A stretch of DNA of 18,177 nucleotides from CAZRDB01 sp964598695 (GCA_964598695.1 CAZRDB010000098.1:1-18177); one strand, 5' to 3'; shown: positions 1 to 7,494, counted from the first letter of the stretch. The notes: generated by a model from the letters alone, not told the origin. Numbers and translations: made by a program.

Positions 1-192
1 GGCGTGCGGGAGCTGCGGCGCCTGGTCGACCGTGGGCATCGTGAGGAATCGCTGGATGCCGCTCCAGACGAGCAGCACGCCCAGCGGCAGCCGCAGGATG
101 AGCGAGACGACGTCCGTGACGGTGGCGGTGGGTTCGGTGGTCTGTCGGGGCACCTCAATCGCCTCCCAGCGCCTGCTGTTTCTGGCGGCCAT
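1..192 (-). CDS. Small membrane protein, N-terminal part (runs off the window)
   Basis: The reading frame runs from an ATG at 192 to the window edge with no stop and gives 64 residues. An AGGAGG ribosome-binding site lies 6 bases upstream of the ATG, which fixes the start. The protein has a polar N-terminus of about 27 residues and then a hydrophobic stretch reading VVSLILRLPLGVLLVWSGIQ, which is very likely the first transmembrane helix. The pattern LRLPLGVLLVWSG loosely recalls the first helix of DoxX/MauE-type membrane proteins, but the fragment is too short to assign. It is divergent from the sugar kinase at 344, with 151 bases between them that must hold both promoters. I saw no convincing -10/-35 pair there. 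Confidence 0.6.
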   Translation of the reverse strand, partial: MAARNSRRWEAIEVPRQTTEPTATVTDVVSLILRLPLGVLLVWSGIQRFLTMPTVDQAPQLPHA

Positions 193-343
193 GCCCTTCC
201 TCCTGTGCGCCCGCGGCCGGCGCGCGGCGAGGGCGGAACCGGGCGGCGCCTGGCGGGTCTGAGCTTCGTGCTGCCTCGCGCCGGAACTGAGTCCGGGGCG
301 GGCGCGAGCCAGCCGGCCCACATGGATGGAGAACGGGACACGC

Positions 344-1714
344 ATGTGTGAGGACCTGCGAGCCTACCGCACCGCGCTCGCGCGCGATGAGCGCCGCCTG
401 TTCGCGCCCGGCCGACCGATCGCGATCGCCCGGGCCCCGGGACGGCTCGACGTGATGGGCGGGATCGCCGACTACTCGGGCTCGCTGGTGCTCGAGGCCA
501 CGATCCAGGACTCCACGATCGCGGGCGTGCAGCTCCGCGATGACGGCCGCGTGCGCGTCGTCAGCGAGATCGTGCGCGAGAGCCGGGCGCTCGAGTGCGA
601 GGTCGAGACCTCCGCGCTGCTCCCCGAGCGCGCCGGGGGCTACGAGGTCGTTCGGAGGGCGCTGGCCGATCGCGGCCTCGCCGGCTGGCAGGCCTACGTT
701 CTCGGGGCGTGGTCGGCGCTGTGGCTCGAAGGCGTTACGCGGAGGAAGCCCGCGGGAGCGACCGTGTTCCTGCGCTCGCGCGTGCCGATCGCCGTCGGCG
801 TGGCGTCGTCGGCCGCACTCGAGGTCTCCGTCATGTACGCGCTGATCGAGGCGCTCGGACTCACGGTCGAGCCGCTCGCCGTCGCGCGGCTGTGCCAGCG
901 CGTCGAGAACCTCATCGCGGGCGCGCCGTGCGGGATCATGGACCAGGTCGCCTGCCTGATGGGTCGCGCCTGCGCCCCCGTGATCATCCTGTGCCAGCCG
1001 TACTCGATCCAAGGCCACCTGGAGCTGCCCTCCGCGCTCGCGACCTTCGGGATCGACAGCGCCGTCGAGAAGCACACCGGTGGGTCGCCTTACCGCCGCG
1101 CCCGCGTCGCCGCGTTCATGGGCCACCGGATCCTCTCCGACGCGCTCGGCGCCCACGCCGGCAACGGCTACCTCGCCAACGTCACGCCGGAGCGCTTCCG
1201 GTCGTTCTCGGCCGGGCTGCCGGCCCACATGCGCGGCGAGGAGTTCCTCCGGCGGTACGGCGGCACCGACGACACCGTCACCACCGTCGATCCGGAGGTC
1301 ACCTACTCGGTCCGCGGCTGCACCGAGCACCCCGTCTACGAGAACCGCCGCGTCGCCCGCTTCATCGAGCTGCTGAGCGACCCCACCGGCGGCGAGCGCG
1401 CCTGGATCCGCGCCGGCGAGCTGATGTACGGCTCCCACTGGAGCTACACCCACCGCTGCGGGCTCGGCCACCGCGATGTCACGCGGATCGTGCGGATTGC
1501 CCGCTCCCTCGGCCCCGCCGCGGGCATCTACGGCGCGAAGATCACCGGCGGAGGCGCCGGCGGCACCGTCGCGATCCTCGCCCGGGCCGACGCGCGCGAG
1601 GCCGTCGAGCGGATCGCGGCGACCTACCGGACCGAGACGGGCCGCGAGGCCCTCGTCCTGGCGGGTTCGTCGCCGGGCGCCGTCGAGGCCGGCGTCACCA
1701 CCGTCACGCCGTAG
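344..1714 (+). CDS. GHMP-family sugar kinase, L-arabinokinase/galactokinase-like
   Basis: A cytoplasmic ATP-dependent sugar-1-kinase of 456 residues. GHMP motif 1 is APGRLDVMGGIADYSG at residues 31-46. The ATP loop is a variant GVASSAALE near residues 151-159. The C-terminal motif 3 is KITGGGAGGT at 399-408. The block GAPCGIMDQVA in the middle is typical of galactokinase relatives. The phrase RLDVMGGIADYSGSLVL matches what I recall of the kinase half of plant L-arabinokinase (ARA1) better than classical galactokinase, whose motif 1 has a GEHTDYN-type core, so L-arabinose or another pentose/uronic sugar is a plausible substrate. That is inference. An in-frame ATG at 326 exists, but the one at 344 has GGAGAA ten bases upstream, so I prefer it. 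The 3' end overlaps the convergent cytidine deaminase gene by 11 bases. Confidence 0.85.
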   Translation: MCEDLRAYRTALARDERRLFAPGRPIAIARAPGRLDVMGGIADYSGSLVLEATIQDSTIAGVQLRDDGRVRVVSEIVRESRALECEVETSALLPERAGGYEVVRRALADRGLAGWQAYVLGAWSALWLEGVTRRKPAGATVFLRSRVPIAVGVASSAALEVSVMYALIEALGLTVEPLAVARLCQRVENLIAGAPCGIMDQVACLMGRACAPVIILCQPYSIQGHLELPSALATFGIDSAVEKHTGGSPYRRARVAAFMGHRILSDALGAHAGNGYLANVTPERFRSFSAGLPAHMRGEEFLRRYGGTDDTVTTVDPEVTYSVRGCTEHPVYENRRVARFIELLSDPTGGERAWIRAGELMYGSHWSYTHRCGLGHRDVTRIVRIARSLGPAAGIYGAKITGGGAGGTVAILARADAREAVERIAATYRTETGREALVLAGSSPGAVEAGVTTVTP

Positions 1715-2120
1715 CGCCGTCCGCCCCCGGGCCGAAAGCGCTCGGGAGCAGCTCGGCGGCCGTCGACGCGCGCCACTCGGGGCCGTCGCAGAAGGCGACG
1801 ACCGTGGCCTCTCGACCGAACTCCCACAGCACCTGCCGACAGGCGCCGCACGGGCTCACGGGGTGCTGCGTCGGCGTGTACAGCACCAGGACCTCGACCG
1901 CGCGGTGGCCTTGGCTGGCGGCAGCGGCGAGGGCAACCCGCTCGGCGCAGATGGTGAGGCCGTACGAGGCGTTCTCGACGTTCGCCCCGGCGAAGACCTC
2001 GCCGCCCGCGACGCGCACCGCGGCGCCGACGGCGAAGCCGCTGTAGGGGCAGTAGGCGCGGCTGGCCGCCTCACGGGCTCGCCCGAGCAGCGCGCGAACG
2101 GCCGGGTCGGGGTGCTCCAT
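1704..2120 (-). CDS. cdd: Cytidine deaminase
   Basis: Hydrolytic deamination of cytidine and deoxycytidine to uridine and deoxyuridine in pyrimidine salvage; cytoplasmic. The 138-residue length fits the small tetrameric class. Visible motifs are CPYSGFAVGAA (24-34), the substrate and catalytic block NVENASYGLTICAE (47-60) with catalytic Glu60, and PCGACRQVLWEF from residue 90. Cys58, Cys91 and Cys94 are the three zinc ligands, the all-cysteine arrangement of tetrameric enzymes. The ATG at 2120 shares its A with the last base of the heparinase-like gene's TGA (TGATG), so translation is probably coupled. The 3' end overlaps the convergent kinase by 11 bases. Confidence 0.95.
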   Translation of the reverse strand: MEHPDPAVRALLGRAREAASRAYCPYSGFAVGAAVRVAGGEVFAGANVENASYGLTICAERVALAAAASQGHRAVEVLVLYTPTQHPVSPCGACRQVLWEFGREATVVAFCDGPEWRASTAAELLPSAFGPGADGATA

Positions 2121-3985
2121 CAGGCGCCCCCCGAGCCGAGCGGCGTGATCCGAAGGGTGACCCGGCAGGAGGTCACCGGCTCCGTGAAGTCGATCCCGAT
2201 GCGCGTCGGCTTCACCGGCGCGTTCTCCTCGATCACCTCGGCGCCGAGTTGGACGGTCCCGCCCTCGGCGACGATCTCGACCCGGAGGCGCTCCCCGCCG
2301 TCGGTGACCTCGAGGACGTCGGGCTCGACCTGCTGCCACTCGCCGAGGGTGAGGATCGCCGTGCCGAACGCCTGGGGGGTGGAGAACTCCGCCTCGTCGG
2401 TCACGGTCAGGCTGCCGGCCCCCTCGCGGGAGTAGGTGAATGTGCGGACCAGCTTGGTCAGCTCCGCGCACGAGTAGCCGGCGCTGAGGTCGAGCGTGAG
2501 GGTGTCCTCCGTCTCGGTGAACGACGTGGCCAGCACCTTCGCCGCGCAGCCGCGTCCGGGGAGCTGGAGCTTGCCGGCCACGACGGGGACCGGGTGGCCG
2601 TAGGAGTTGAGCAGCTTGCTCTCGTACCGCCGCGCGCTGAAGGTCCGCGCCGTGTAGGTCTCCGAGCCAGGATCGAGTAGCACGGGCCGCGCGCCGAGGA
2701 CGACGACATAGGAGCCGATGTCGTTGTGGTTGTGGTTCTCGGCGTTGTGGCCGCCCTTCATCGCGACCCCCATCCGGCACGGCGAGCCCTCGGCCGGGCG
2801 GCAGATCAGCACCCCCGCGATGTCGAACCAGGTCCGGAGGCCGCGGCCCTCGACCTGGGCCGCCGCCGGGGCCTCGGGCAGGTCGGTGCAGGTGTAGGTC
2901 AGGCAGTGAGCGAGGCCGCCGCCGGAGGTGGTCACATCGGTCGGAAGGCCGGTCAGCCCAAGGCCGAAGCGGCGGTTGAGGTACCACAGCATCGAGCCAT
3001 CGGGCCGGCCGGTGACGCTGCAGTCGGCAAAGGCGGGGCAGACGCCGCCGACGATCTCGATCCGCGTGCCGTAGAGGGCCGGCTCGAGCGCGGCCGGCAG
3101 GGCCAGGAAGTCGACGCCCCCGCGGGTCGCCCGCCGGACGGCGTCGGAGAGCAGAATGTAGCGGCCGAAGCCGTAGTCCCAGTAGCCCACGCCCTCGGAG
3201 CAGTAGCCGTCGGCGGTGAAGCCCTCGAGCGAGTAACCGACGTACTTCTCCACGGCCGCGACGTACCAGGCCCGCTCCTCCGGGCTCTCGCACGCCGCGA
3301 GCGCGGCGCCCATCACACCGGCGAGGCAGACGGCGTTCCAGTTGTTGCGGCCGCGCATCCACCAGTTCTCCGCGATCTCGCCGCGCACCATCCGGGCAAA
3401 CGGCTCGAGGATCCGCCGCCGGAGGTTGTCGGCGACGAGGGCCCGCGACTCGGCCGGCAGACGCTCGCCCAGCAGCCGCGCGCTGAGCGCGATCTCCCAG
3501 GCGAGGGTGGAGGAGCCGAGATCGATATCAGTGGCCTCGCCCCGGAGGTTCTTGAGAGAGCCGTCGTGGGCGGGCATCACCCAGGTCGGTTCGGCGCACA
3601 GCGCGGCCAGCACCTCGCACAGCGGGCCGACGAACCGGCCCTGATCCTCGAGGCACTCCCCGAGCGTGAGCGGCGCGATCCGGTTGCGGCGCTCGCCGGC
3701 CACGTTCTGCCAGTTCGTCCGGTTGCCGTTGCGGCTGAACTCGAGGAACAGCTCCTCGGGCTGCTCCGGCAAGGGCCGAGCGGCGACTCCCTCGGCGGCG
3801 GCGACCACCCCGGCGTACGCGGGCTTCGCGGCGATCGCGGCCCAGGCAGCGCGGTCGTCGATGGAGGGGCCGAGCGCCTCGGCCCGCGCGGGCAGCATCG
3901 CGGCGATCTCCGCGACCCGGGCCGGGTCGATCTCCTCGGCGAGCCCACCGACGCACAGGACACCAGCAACGAGCAGGGAGACCAT
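2120..3985 (-). CDS. Exported heparinase II/III-like polysaccharide lyase family protein
   Basis: A 621-residue protein with a short hydrophobic N-terminus (MVSLLVAGVLCVGGLAEE) that looks like a signal peptide, although it lacks the usual positive residues. The first ~370 residues form the helical toroid typical of the family, with tryptophan-rich stretches such as NWWMRGRNNWNAV. The heparinase II/III hallmark is at 413-422, HNAENHNHND, followed by GSYVVVLGARPVLLDPG; the rest of the C-terminus is beta-sandwich-like. The family cleaves uronic acid-containing polysaccharides by beta-elimination; the actual glycan is unknown here. AGAGGTG upstream of the ATG at 3985 supports this start; the frame stays open further upstream, into the divergent SIR2 gene, without any signal peptide-like sequence. 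Its stop codon overlaps the cdd start by one base. Confidence 0.88.
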   Translation of the reverse strand: MVSLLVAGVLCVGGLAEEIDPARVAEIAAMLPARAEALGPSIDDRAAWAAIAAKPAYAGVVAAAEGVAARPLPEQPEELFLEFSRNGNRTNWQNVAGERRNRIAPLTLGECLEDQGRFVGPLCEVLAALCAEPTWVMPAHDGSLKNLRGEATDIDLGSSTLAWEIALSARLLGERLPAESRALVADNLRRRILEPFARMVRGEIAENWWMRGRNNWNAVCLAGVMGAALAACESPEERAWYVAAVEKYVGYSLEGFTADGYCSEGVGYWDYGFGRYILLSDAVRRATRGGVDFLALPAALEPALYGTRIEIVGGVCPAFADCSVTGRPDGSMLWYLNRRFGLGLTGLPTDVTTSGGGLAHCLTYTCTDLPEAPAAAQVEGRGLRTWFDIAGVLICRPAEGSPCRMGVAMKGGHNAENHNHNDIGSYVVVLGARPVLLDPGSETYTARTFSARRYESKLLNSYGHPVPVVAGKLQLPGRGCAAKVLATSFTETEDTLTLDLSAGYSCAELTKLVRTFTYSREGAGSLTVTDEAEFSTPQAFGTAILTLGEWQQVEPDVLEVTDGGERLRVEIVAEGGTVQLGAEVIEENAPVKPTRIGIDFTEPVTSCRVTLRITPLGSGGA

Positions 3986-4070
3986 GGGACCACACCTCTC
4001 GCGAGCGATGGGGAGAGCCTTCGGCAGGGGCCTGCGGAGGGCCTCCAGTTCGGTTCGGGGGAGGGTGGCG

Positions 4071-4100
4071 ACCCGTGCGCGACGAACCAACCGCACGGGT
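4071..4100. promoter_or_regulatory. Perfect 9-bp inverted repeat upstream of the SIR2-NUDIX gene
   Basis: ACCCGTGCG (4071-4079) and CGCACGGGT (4092-4100) are exact inverted copies separated by 12 bases. The dyad lies 30 bases before the ATG at 4131, in the 145-base divergent gap with the heparinase-like gene. It could be an operator for a dimeric repressor or an RNA hairpin in the SIR2 leader. I cannot tell which, and chance occurrence in GC-rich DNA is possible. Confidence 0.4.
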
Positions 4101-4130
4101 TGGATCGGATGTCCTCGGTACCCGCGCGGA

Positions 4131-6566
4131 ATGAGGGGGATCGCATTGTGCCGTGAGGCCACCATCGACCACGTCGCGGAGTGCGTTCGGCAGGCGCGGG
4201 AACAGCGCACGCAGTGCTGGGTGCTGATCGGGGCAGGCTGCTCCGTGTCAGCAGGCATACCTACCGCAGCCGGCATCGTCCGCGAGGTCTCTGTGCGTTA
4301 CCCCTCGTACTACGCGGGGGCCGCCAGCGCGAGCTACGCTGACGTCATGGCCAGTCTGCCAATCGGTCCCAGGCAGAAGCTCATCAGAGACTACGTGGAC
4401 AAGGCCAAAGTGAACTGGGCCCATCTGGCCCTGGCGGAGCTGGTCAGGGCCGGGTACATCGCCCGGGTTCTCACGCCGAACTTCGACAATCTGGTGAGCC
4501 GTGCGTGCGCGCTCGCCGGCTTCTGCCCCGCGGTGTACGACCTAGCGGGCGCTGGCGCGATCGACCACGCGATGGTGGCATCACCCGCCGTCCTGTGCCT
4601 TCACGGCCAGCACTCTGGATTCCTGATCCTCAACACGAAGCCCGAGACCCGTGCGCAACTCAGGCGCCTGAAGCCGCTGTTCGAGGACAGCCCGGGCCAC
4701 CGGCTCTGGATCGTCGTTGGCTACGGCGGCGATAGTGATCCGCTCCTCAACCTGCTGGCCGACGTACGCGCATTCCGCGAAGGCTTCTTCTGGGTGGCCC
4801 ATCGGGACGAGCCGCCCTGCGCCCAGGTTCACGAGCGGCTGCTGAGCAGGAGTGACGTGTCGCTGGTGCGAGGCCATGATGCGGACGCGTTCTTCTGCGA
4901 GCTTGCGCGACGGGCCATGTGCTTCCCTCCCGCCATCGTGTGGCAGCCGTTTGCGCACCTGTTCCGGCTGCTTGGTCAGATCGAGGGCTACCCCCCCCAG
5001 CCCAATGCGGCCGCATTCGACCCACTGGAGCGTGCCAGGAGCCTCGTCAATGACGCGAGCCAGTCGGTAGGACTCCACGACCAAGAGCAGCTGACTCGTC
5101 TGCTGATGGCGAATGCGCCACGCGAAGCGGTGGCTCTTGTCCGCGACTATGGCGATAGCCTCCCCGACACGCTCCGCGACCTAGCCACCTGGAGCTACGT
5201 CATGCTCGGCAACGAGCAGAGCGAGGCGGCGGCGCATGGCGGGGGCGCGGCCGAGGCGCTCTTCCGTGCCGCGTGCGACAACTACAACGCCGCCCTTGGC
5301 GTGAGCCCTGGTAGTCCCGAAGCGCTCAGCAACCAGTACGCAACGCTGCTCGATTGGGCTAGCACCAAGTCAGGCACGGCGGCCGATGAGTTGGTCGCGA
5401 GGGCACAGAAGCTGAAGGCCGACGCATGGCGGCACTATGAGAGCGACTTCCCTCAGCTCGGCGACACCCGAGACAGGACTGCTGAGAGGGCAGGGCACTT
5501 CGTGGTGGCGGCCGTCGAAGCGACGATCACGCGCCGGCCGGTTACAGCCAGCGGGGACCGCGCGTTCGATGTGGCCGTGGCGATCGCTGACCGCCCGCGC
5601 GTGGCGCGCGACCGGCAGCTGAGGAAGCACCTCGAGGTGCATGCGTTGGCCTGTCACAGGCGCGAACTCAACCGCCTGCTGGATGGGTTCTCGGACTCGT
5701 TCACCGGCCTGGTGCGTTGGTCCGCTGGAGGGGCGACTCTCGTGCTCCGATGCACGGACGGGACATTCGTCGCGGTCGGGCACAGGGGAGAGGACGCGCC
5801 CATTCATCAGTGGCATCTGTGTGCCGCGAGTGGACTCAGCCACAGCGAGGCCGAGTGGCTCGACCCGTCGCTTGCGATGGTGCGCGAGTGTGCCGAGGAA
5901 CTCCTGATCATGTTGGGCCGCGACCTCCTCCTCCCCCGGATCGAGCCGCACGGTGGCACGGATGCCGCTGCGGCGGCTCGCCTCACCGGCCTCGCCCAGG
6001 CCGAGGCGCTTCGGCGCGCGGCTCTGTGGCACCAACGGGACGGAGGCATGCATGCCATGCCTGCGGGTCACGACGCTCCAGCTCGGCTGCACCGTCTGCC
6101 CCAGACCAGCAGGGTCACGGTCAGCCGTGGCGCCTCGTCGCAGACCGTCGAAGGCCTCGTTGTTATCGACAGCGACTACGCCGCCATTGATCTGATGGGG
6201 GCACTTGAGGTGGAGACGGGCGCCTCTGCGGCCGATCTGCTGCTGCTGTGCGGCGAGACGCGGGCAGATGGCCACCTAACAGACGACTATGTGTTCGTGT
6301 TCGCTGCGGATGAGTTCGCCAAGCTCTTCCTCGAAGGCGAGGAAGCCACGGCCTGCTGCCACTACCGCAGTGGGCGGAAGCTCGGCTCCTACAGGATGCC
6401 CGAACTCCCGTGCCTCAACCCACCGCTCCTCTACTCGGGCAGGTACGTAGTCGAGCACGTTCTGCGTCCGTGGCTCCGCGACACGCGACTGGGCGACCGG
6501 GTGCGCGAGGCCCCCGACTTGCCCAACTCGGGACGTAGCCCCGTTGAGGCGCCCCGGAACTCCTAG
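4131..6566 (+). CDS. SIR2-like NADase domain protein with helical middle and C-terminal NUDIX-like domain
   Basis: An 811-residue protein. Residues about 28-260 are a SIR2-like Rossmann domain: IGAGCSVSAGIP at 33-44, TPNFDNL at 115-121 (N117 and D119 in place of the usual TTNYD), the catalytic-type histidine in CLHG (H158), and VVGYGGDSDP at 195-204. There is no zinc-binding CxxC module, so it resembles NAD+-hydrolysing defence SIR2 domains, not deacetylases. Residues about 300-515 are helical, with a TPR-like segment near 373-410. From about 525 the order is a strand (GATLVLRCTDGTFVAVGHRG), then QWHLCAASG, then REcaEELL with R585, E586, E589 and E590, which follows the NUDIX REUxEE pattern; the segment between G568 and R585 is a few residues longer than canonical. 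No defence genes adjoin it. TTG at 4146 has the better Shine-Dalgarno (GAGGGGGA, 5 bases) and may be the true start. Confidence 0.8.
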   Translation: MRGIALCREATIDHVAECVRQAREQRTQCWVLIGAGCSVSAGIPTAAGIVREVSVRYPSYYAGAASASYADVMASLPIGPRQKLIRDYVDKAKVNWAHLALAELVRAGYIARVLTPNFDNLVSRACALAGFCPAVYDLAGAGAIDHAMVASPAVLCLHGQHSGFLILNTKPETRAQLRRLKPLFEDSPGHRLWIVVGYGGDSDPLLNLLADVRAFREGFFWVAHRDEPPCAQVHERLLSRSDVSLVRGHDADAFFCELARRAMCFPPAIVWQPFAHLFRLLGQIEGYPPQPNAAAFDPLERARSLVNDASQSVGLHDQEQLTRLLMANAPREAVALVRDYGDSLPDTLRDLATWSYVMLGNEQSEAAAHGGGAAEALFRAACDNYNAALGVSPGSPEALSNQYATLLDWASTKSGTAADELVARAQKLKADAWRHYESDFPQLGDTRDRTAERAGHFVVAAVEATITRRPVTASGDRAFDVAVAIADRPRVARDRQLRKHLEVHALACHRRELNRLLDGFSDSFTGLVRWSAGGATLVLRCTDGTFVAVGHRGEDAPIHQWHLCAASGLSHSEAEWLDPSLAMVRECAEELLIMLGRDLLLPRIEPHGGTDAAAAARLTGLAQAEALRRAALWHQRDGGMHAMPAGHDAPARLHRLPQTSRVTVSRGASSQTVEGLVVIDSDYAAIDLMGALEVETGASAADLLLLCGETRADGHLTDDYVFVFAADEFAKLFLEGEEATACCHYRSGRKLGSYRMPELPCLNPPLLYSGRYVVEHVLRPWLRDTRLGDRVREAPDLPNSGRSPVEAPRNS

Positions 6567-6577
6567 CGGCGCCAGAC

Positions 6578-6617
6578 ACGCGCGCGCAGATGCCGAGCGC
6601 GCGTACTGCGCGTGCGC
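6578..6617 (+). terminator. GC-rich hairpin just after the SIR2-NUDIX stop codon
   Basis: ACGCGCGCGCAG (6578-6589) can pair with CTGCGCGTGCGC (6606-6617) at most of twelve positions around a 16-base loop, 12 bases after the stop. There is no U-run, so this is a candidate terminator or mRNA-stabilising hairpin only. The remainder of the 273-base gap (6618-6839) holds no gene I can support. Confidence 0.3.
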
Positions 6618-6839
6618 CCCGCGCGGACAAGGACTGCCTAGACGAGGTCGGGATGACGGCAGCGCCCGCCAACGGATGAGGGCTCCTCGAGCGGCTCGGC
6701 TAGTGGTCGCATCTCCCGCAGACCCCCGGTCGGCTCGACGTCCTCCCCGATCTCCTGGGGTGGCGCAGCCGCAGGCCTCGCAGGTGCCGGTCGCGGCGTG
6801 GCGAAGAGGCGGCCACCAGACAGGGAGGGACGATCCGCC

Positions 6840-7478
6840 ATGGAGTGTCCGAAGTGCGGCTATGACATGGATGACCTCGACTCGACGTGCCCACGGTGCG
6901 CGGCCGCCGGGCCCGCAGGCCCCGGCGGGTGGCAGGCGTGGGAGCAGCAGGCGGTCGACTGGCTCATCTCGCAGAGCGACGTCGATGCCGAGAAGGCCCG
7001 GCGCGCCCTTGCGGCCTGCTCGTGGAACGCGCCGGCCGCGCTGGCGGTCCTGCGCGGCGCCGCACCCCCTCCGCCCCCGCCGCCCCTGCCCGGGCAGAGC
7101 CCGACCAGCCCGGCCAAGGGCGGCCCGTCCGCCTGGGTGATCGCCGGGATCGTCGGCCTGGTGGTTCTCGTCCCCCTCGCCGCCAGCGTGTCGCTCTTCA
7201 TGGGGCTTGCGGTCCGCAACGCGGGCCAGCGGGCCAAGTCGGCGCGGAAGGCGGAGGACGTGCGGGCAATCAACGAGGCTTGCTGGCTGTACGAGAACGA
7301 TACCGGCCGCGTGGCGGCCAAGGTCGGGGACCTCACCCAGGACCCCTCGCGCGCGCCGAGGGGCTACAACGGCCCCTACCTCCGCGGCGATCCGACGGAC
7401 CCGTTCAGCGGCGCCGGCTACACGATCACCGACGGCACGGTCACCGGCCCGGGGGACGTCGTGACCTTCATGAACTGA
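6840..7478 (+). CDS. Zinc-ribbon membrane protein with GspG-like pseudopilin C-terminus
   Basis: A 212-residue protein. A zinc ribbon CPKCGYDMDDLDSTCPRC occupies residues 3-20 (C3, C6, C17, C20). Residues 35-72 are a short helical segment with UBA-like spacing (AVDWLISQ...AALAVLRG). A proline-rich linker (76-91) leads to one transmembrane helix at about 98-126. The C-terminal part reads RAKSARKAEDVRAINEACW, then YENDTGR, then NGPYLRGDPTDPFSGAGY. This is the pattern of the soluble part of type II secretion major pseudopilins (GspG), including the GPYL...DPF block. The classical prepilin peptidase site at the extreme N-terminus is absent, so it is not an ordinary pseudopilin. ATG at 6840 has AGGGAGGG about ten bases upstream. 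It converges on the pilZ gene. Confidence 0.75.
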   Translation: MECPKCGYDMDDLDSTCPRCAAAGPAGPGGWQAWEQQAVDWLISQSDVDAEKARRALAACSWNAPAALAVLRGAAPPPPPPPLPGQSPTSPAKGGPSAWVIAGIVGLVVLVPLAASVSLFMGLAVRNAGQRAKSARKAEDVRAINEACWLYENDTGRVAAKVGDLTQDPSRAPRGYNGPYLRGDPTDPFSGAGYTITDGTVTGPGDVVTFMN

Positions 7479-7494
7479 GACCCCGTACAGCGGA

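Noticed and set aside
155..1471. Long minus-strand open frame opposite the sugar kinase.
   Set aside because: It is antisense to a gene with clear GHMP motifs, its translation is low-complexity Arg/Ala/Gly-rich sequence, and no domain is visible; long antisense frames are expected at this GC content.
4131..6566. Classical sirtuin protein deacetylase.
   Set aside because: The zinc-binding CxxC pair of deacetylase sirtuins is missing and the SIR2 motifs follow the SIR2_2/defence type.
6638..6841. A 67-residue minus-strand frame in the gap after the SIR2 gene, considered as a small protein or peptide precursor.
   Set aside because: No convincing ribosome-binding site, biased Pro/Ala/Arg content and no motif; its start overlaps the start of the pseudopilin-like gene.
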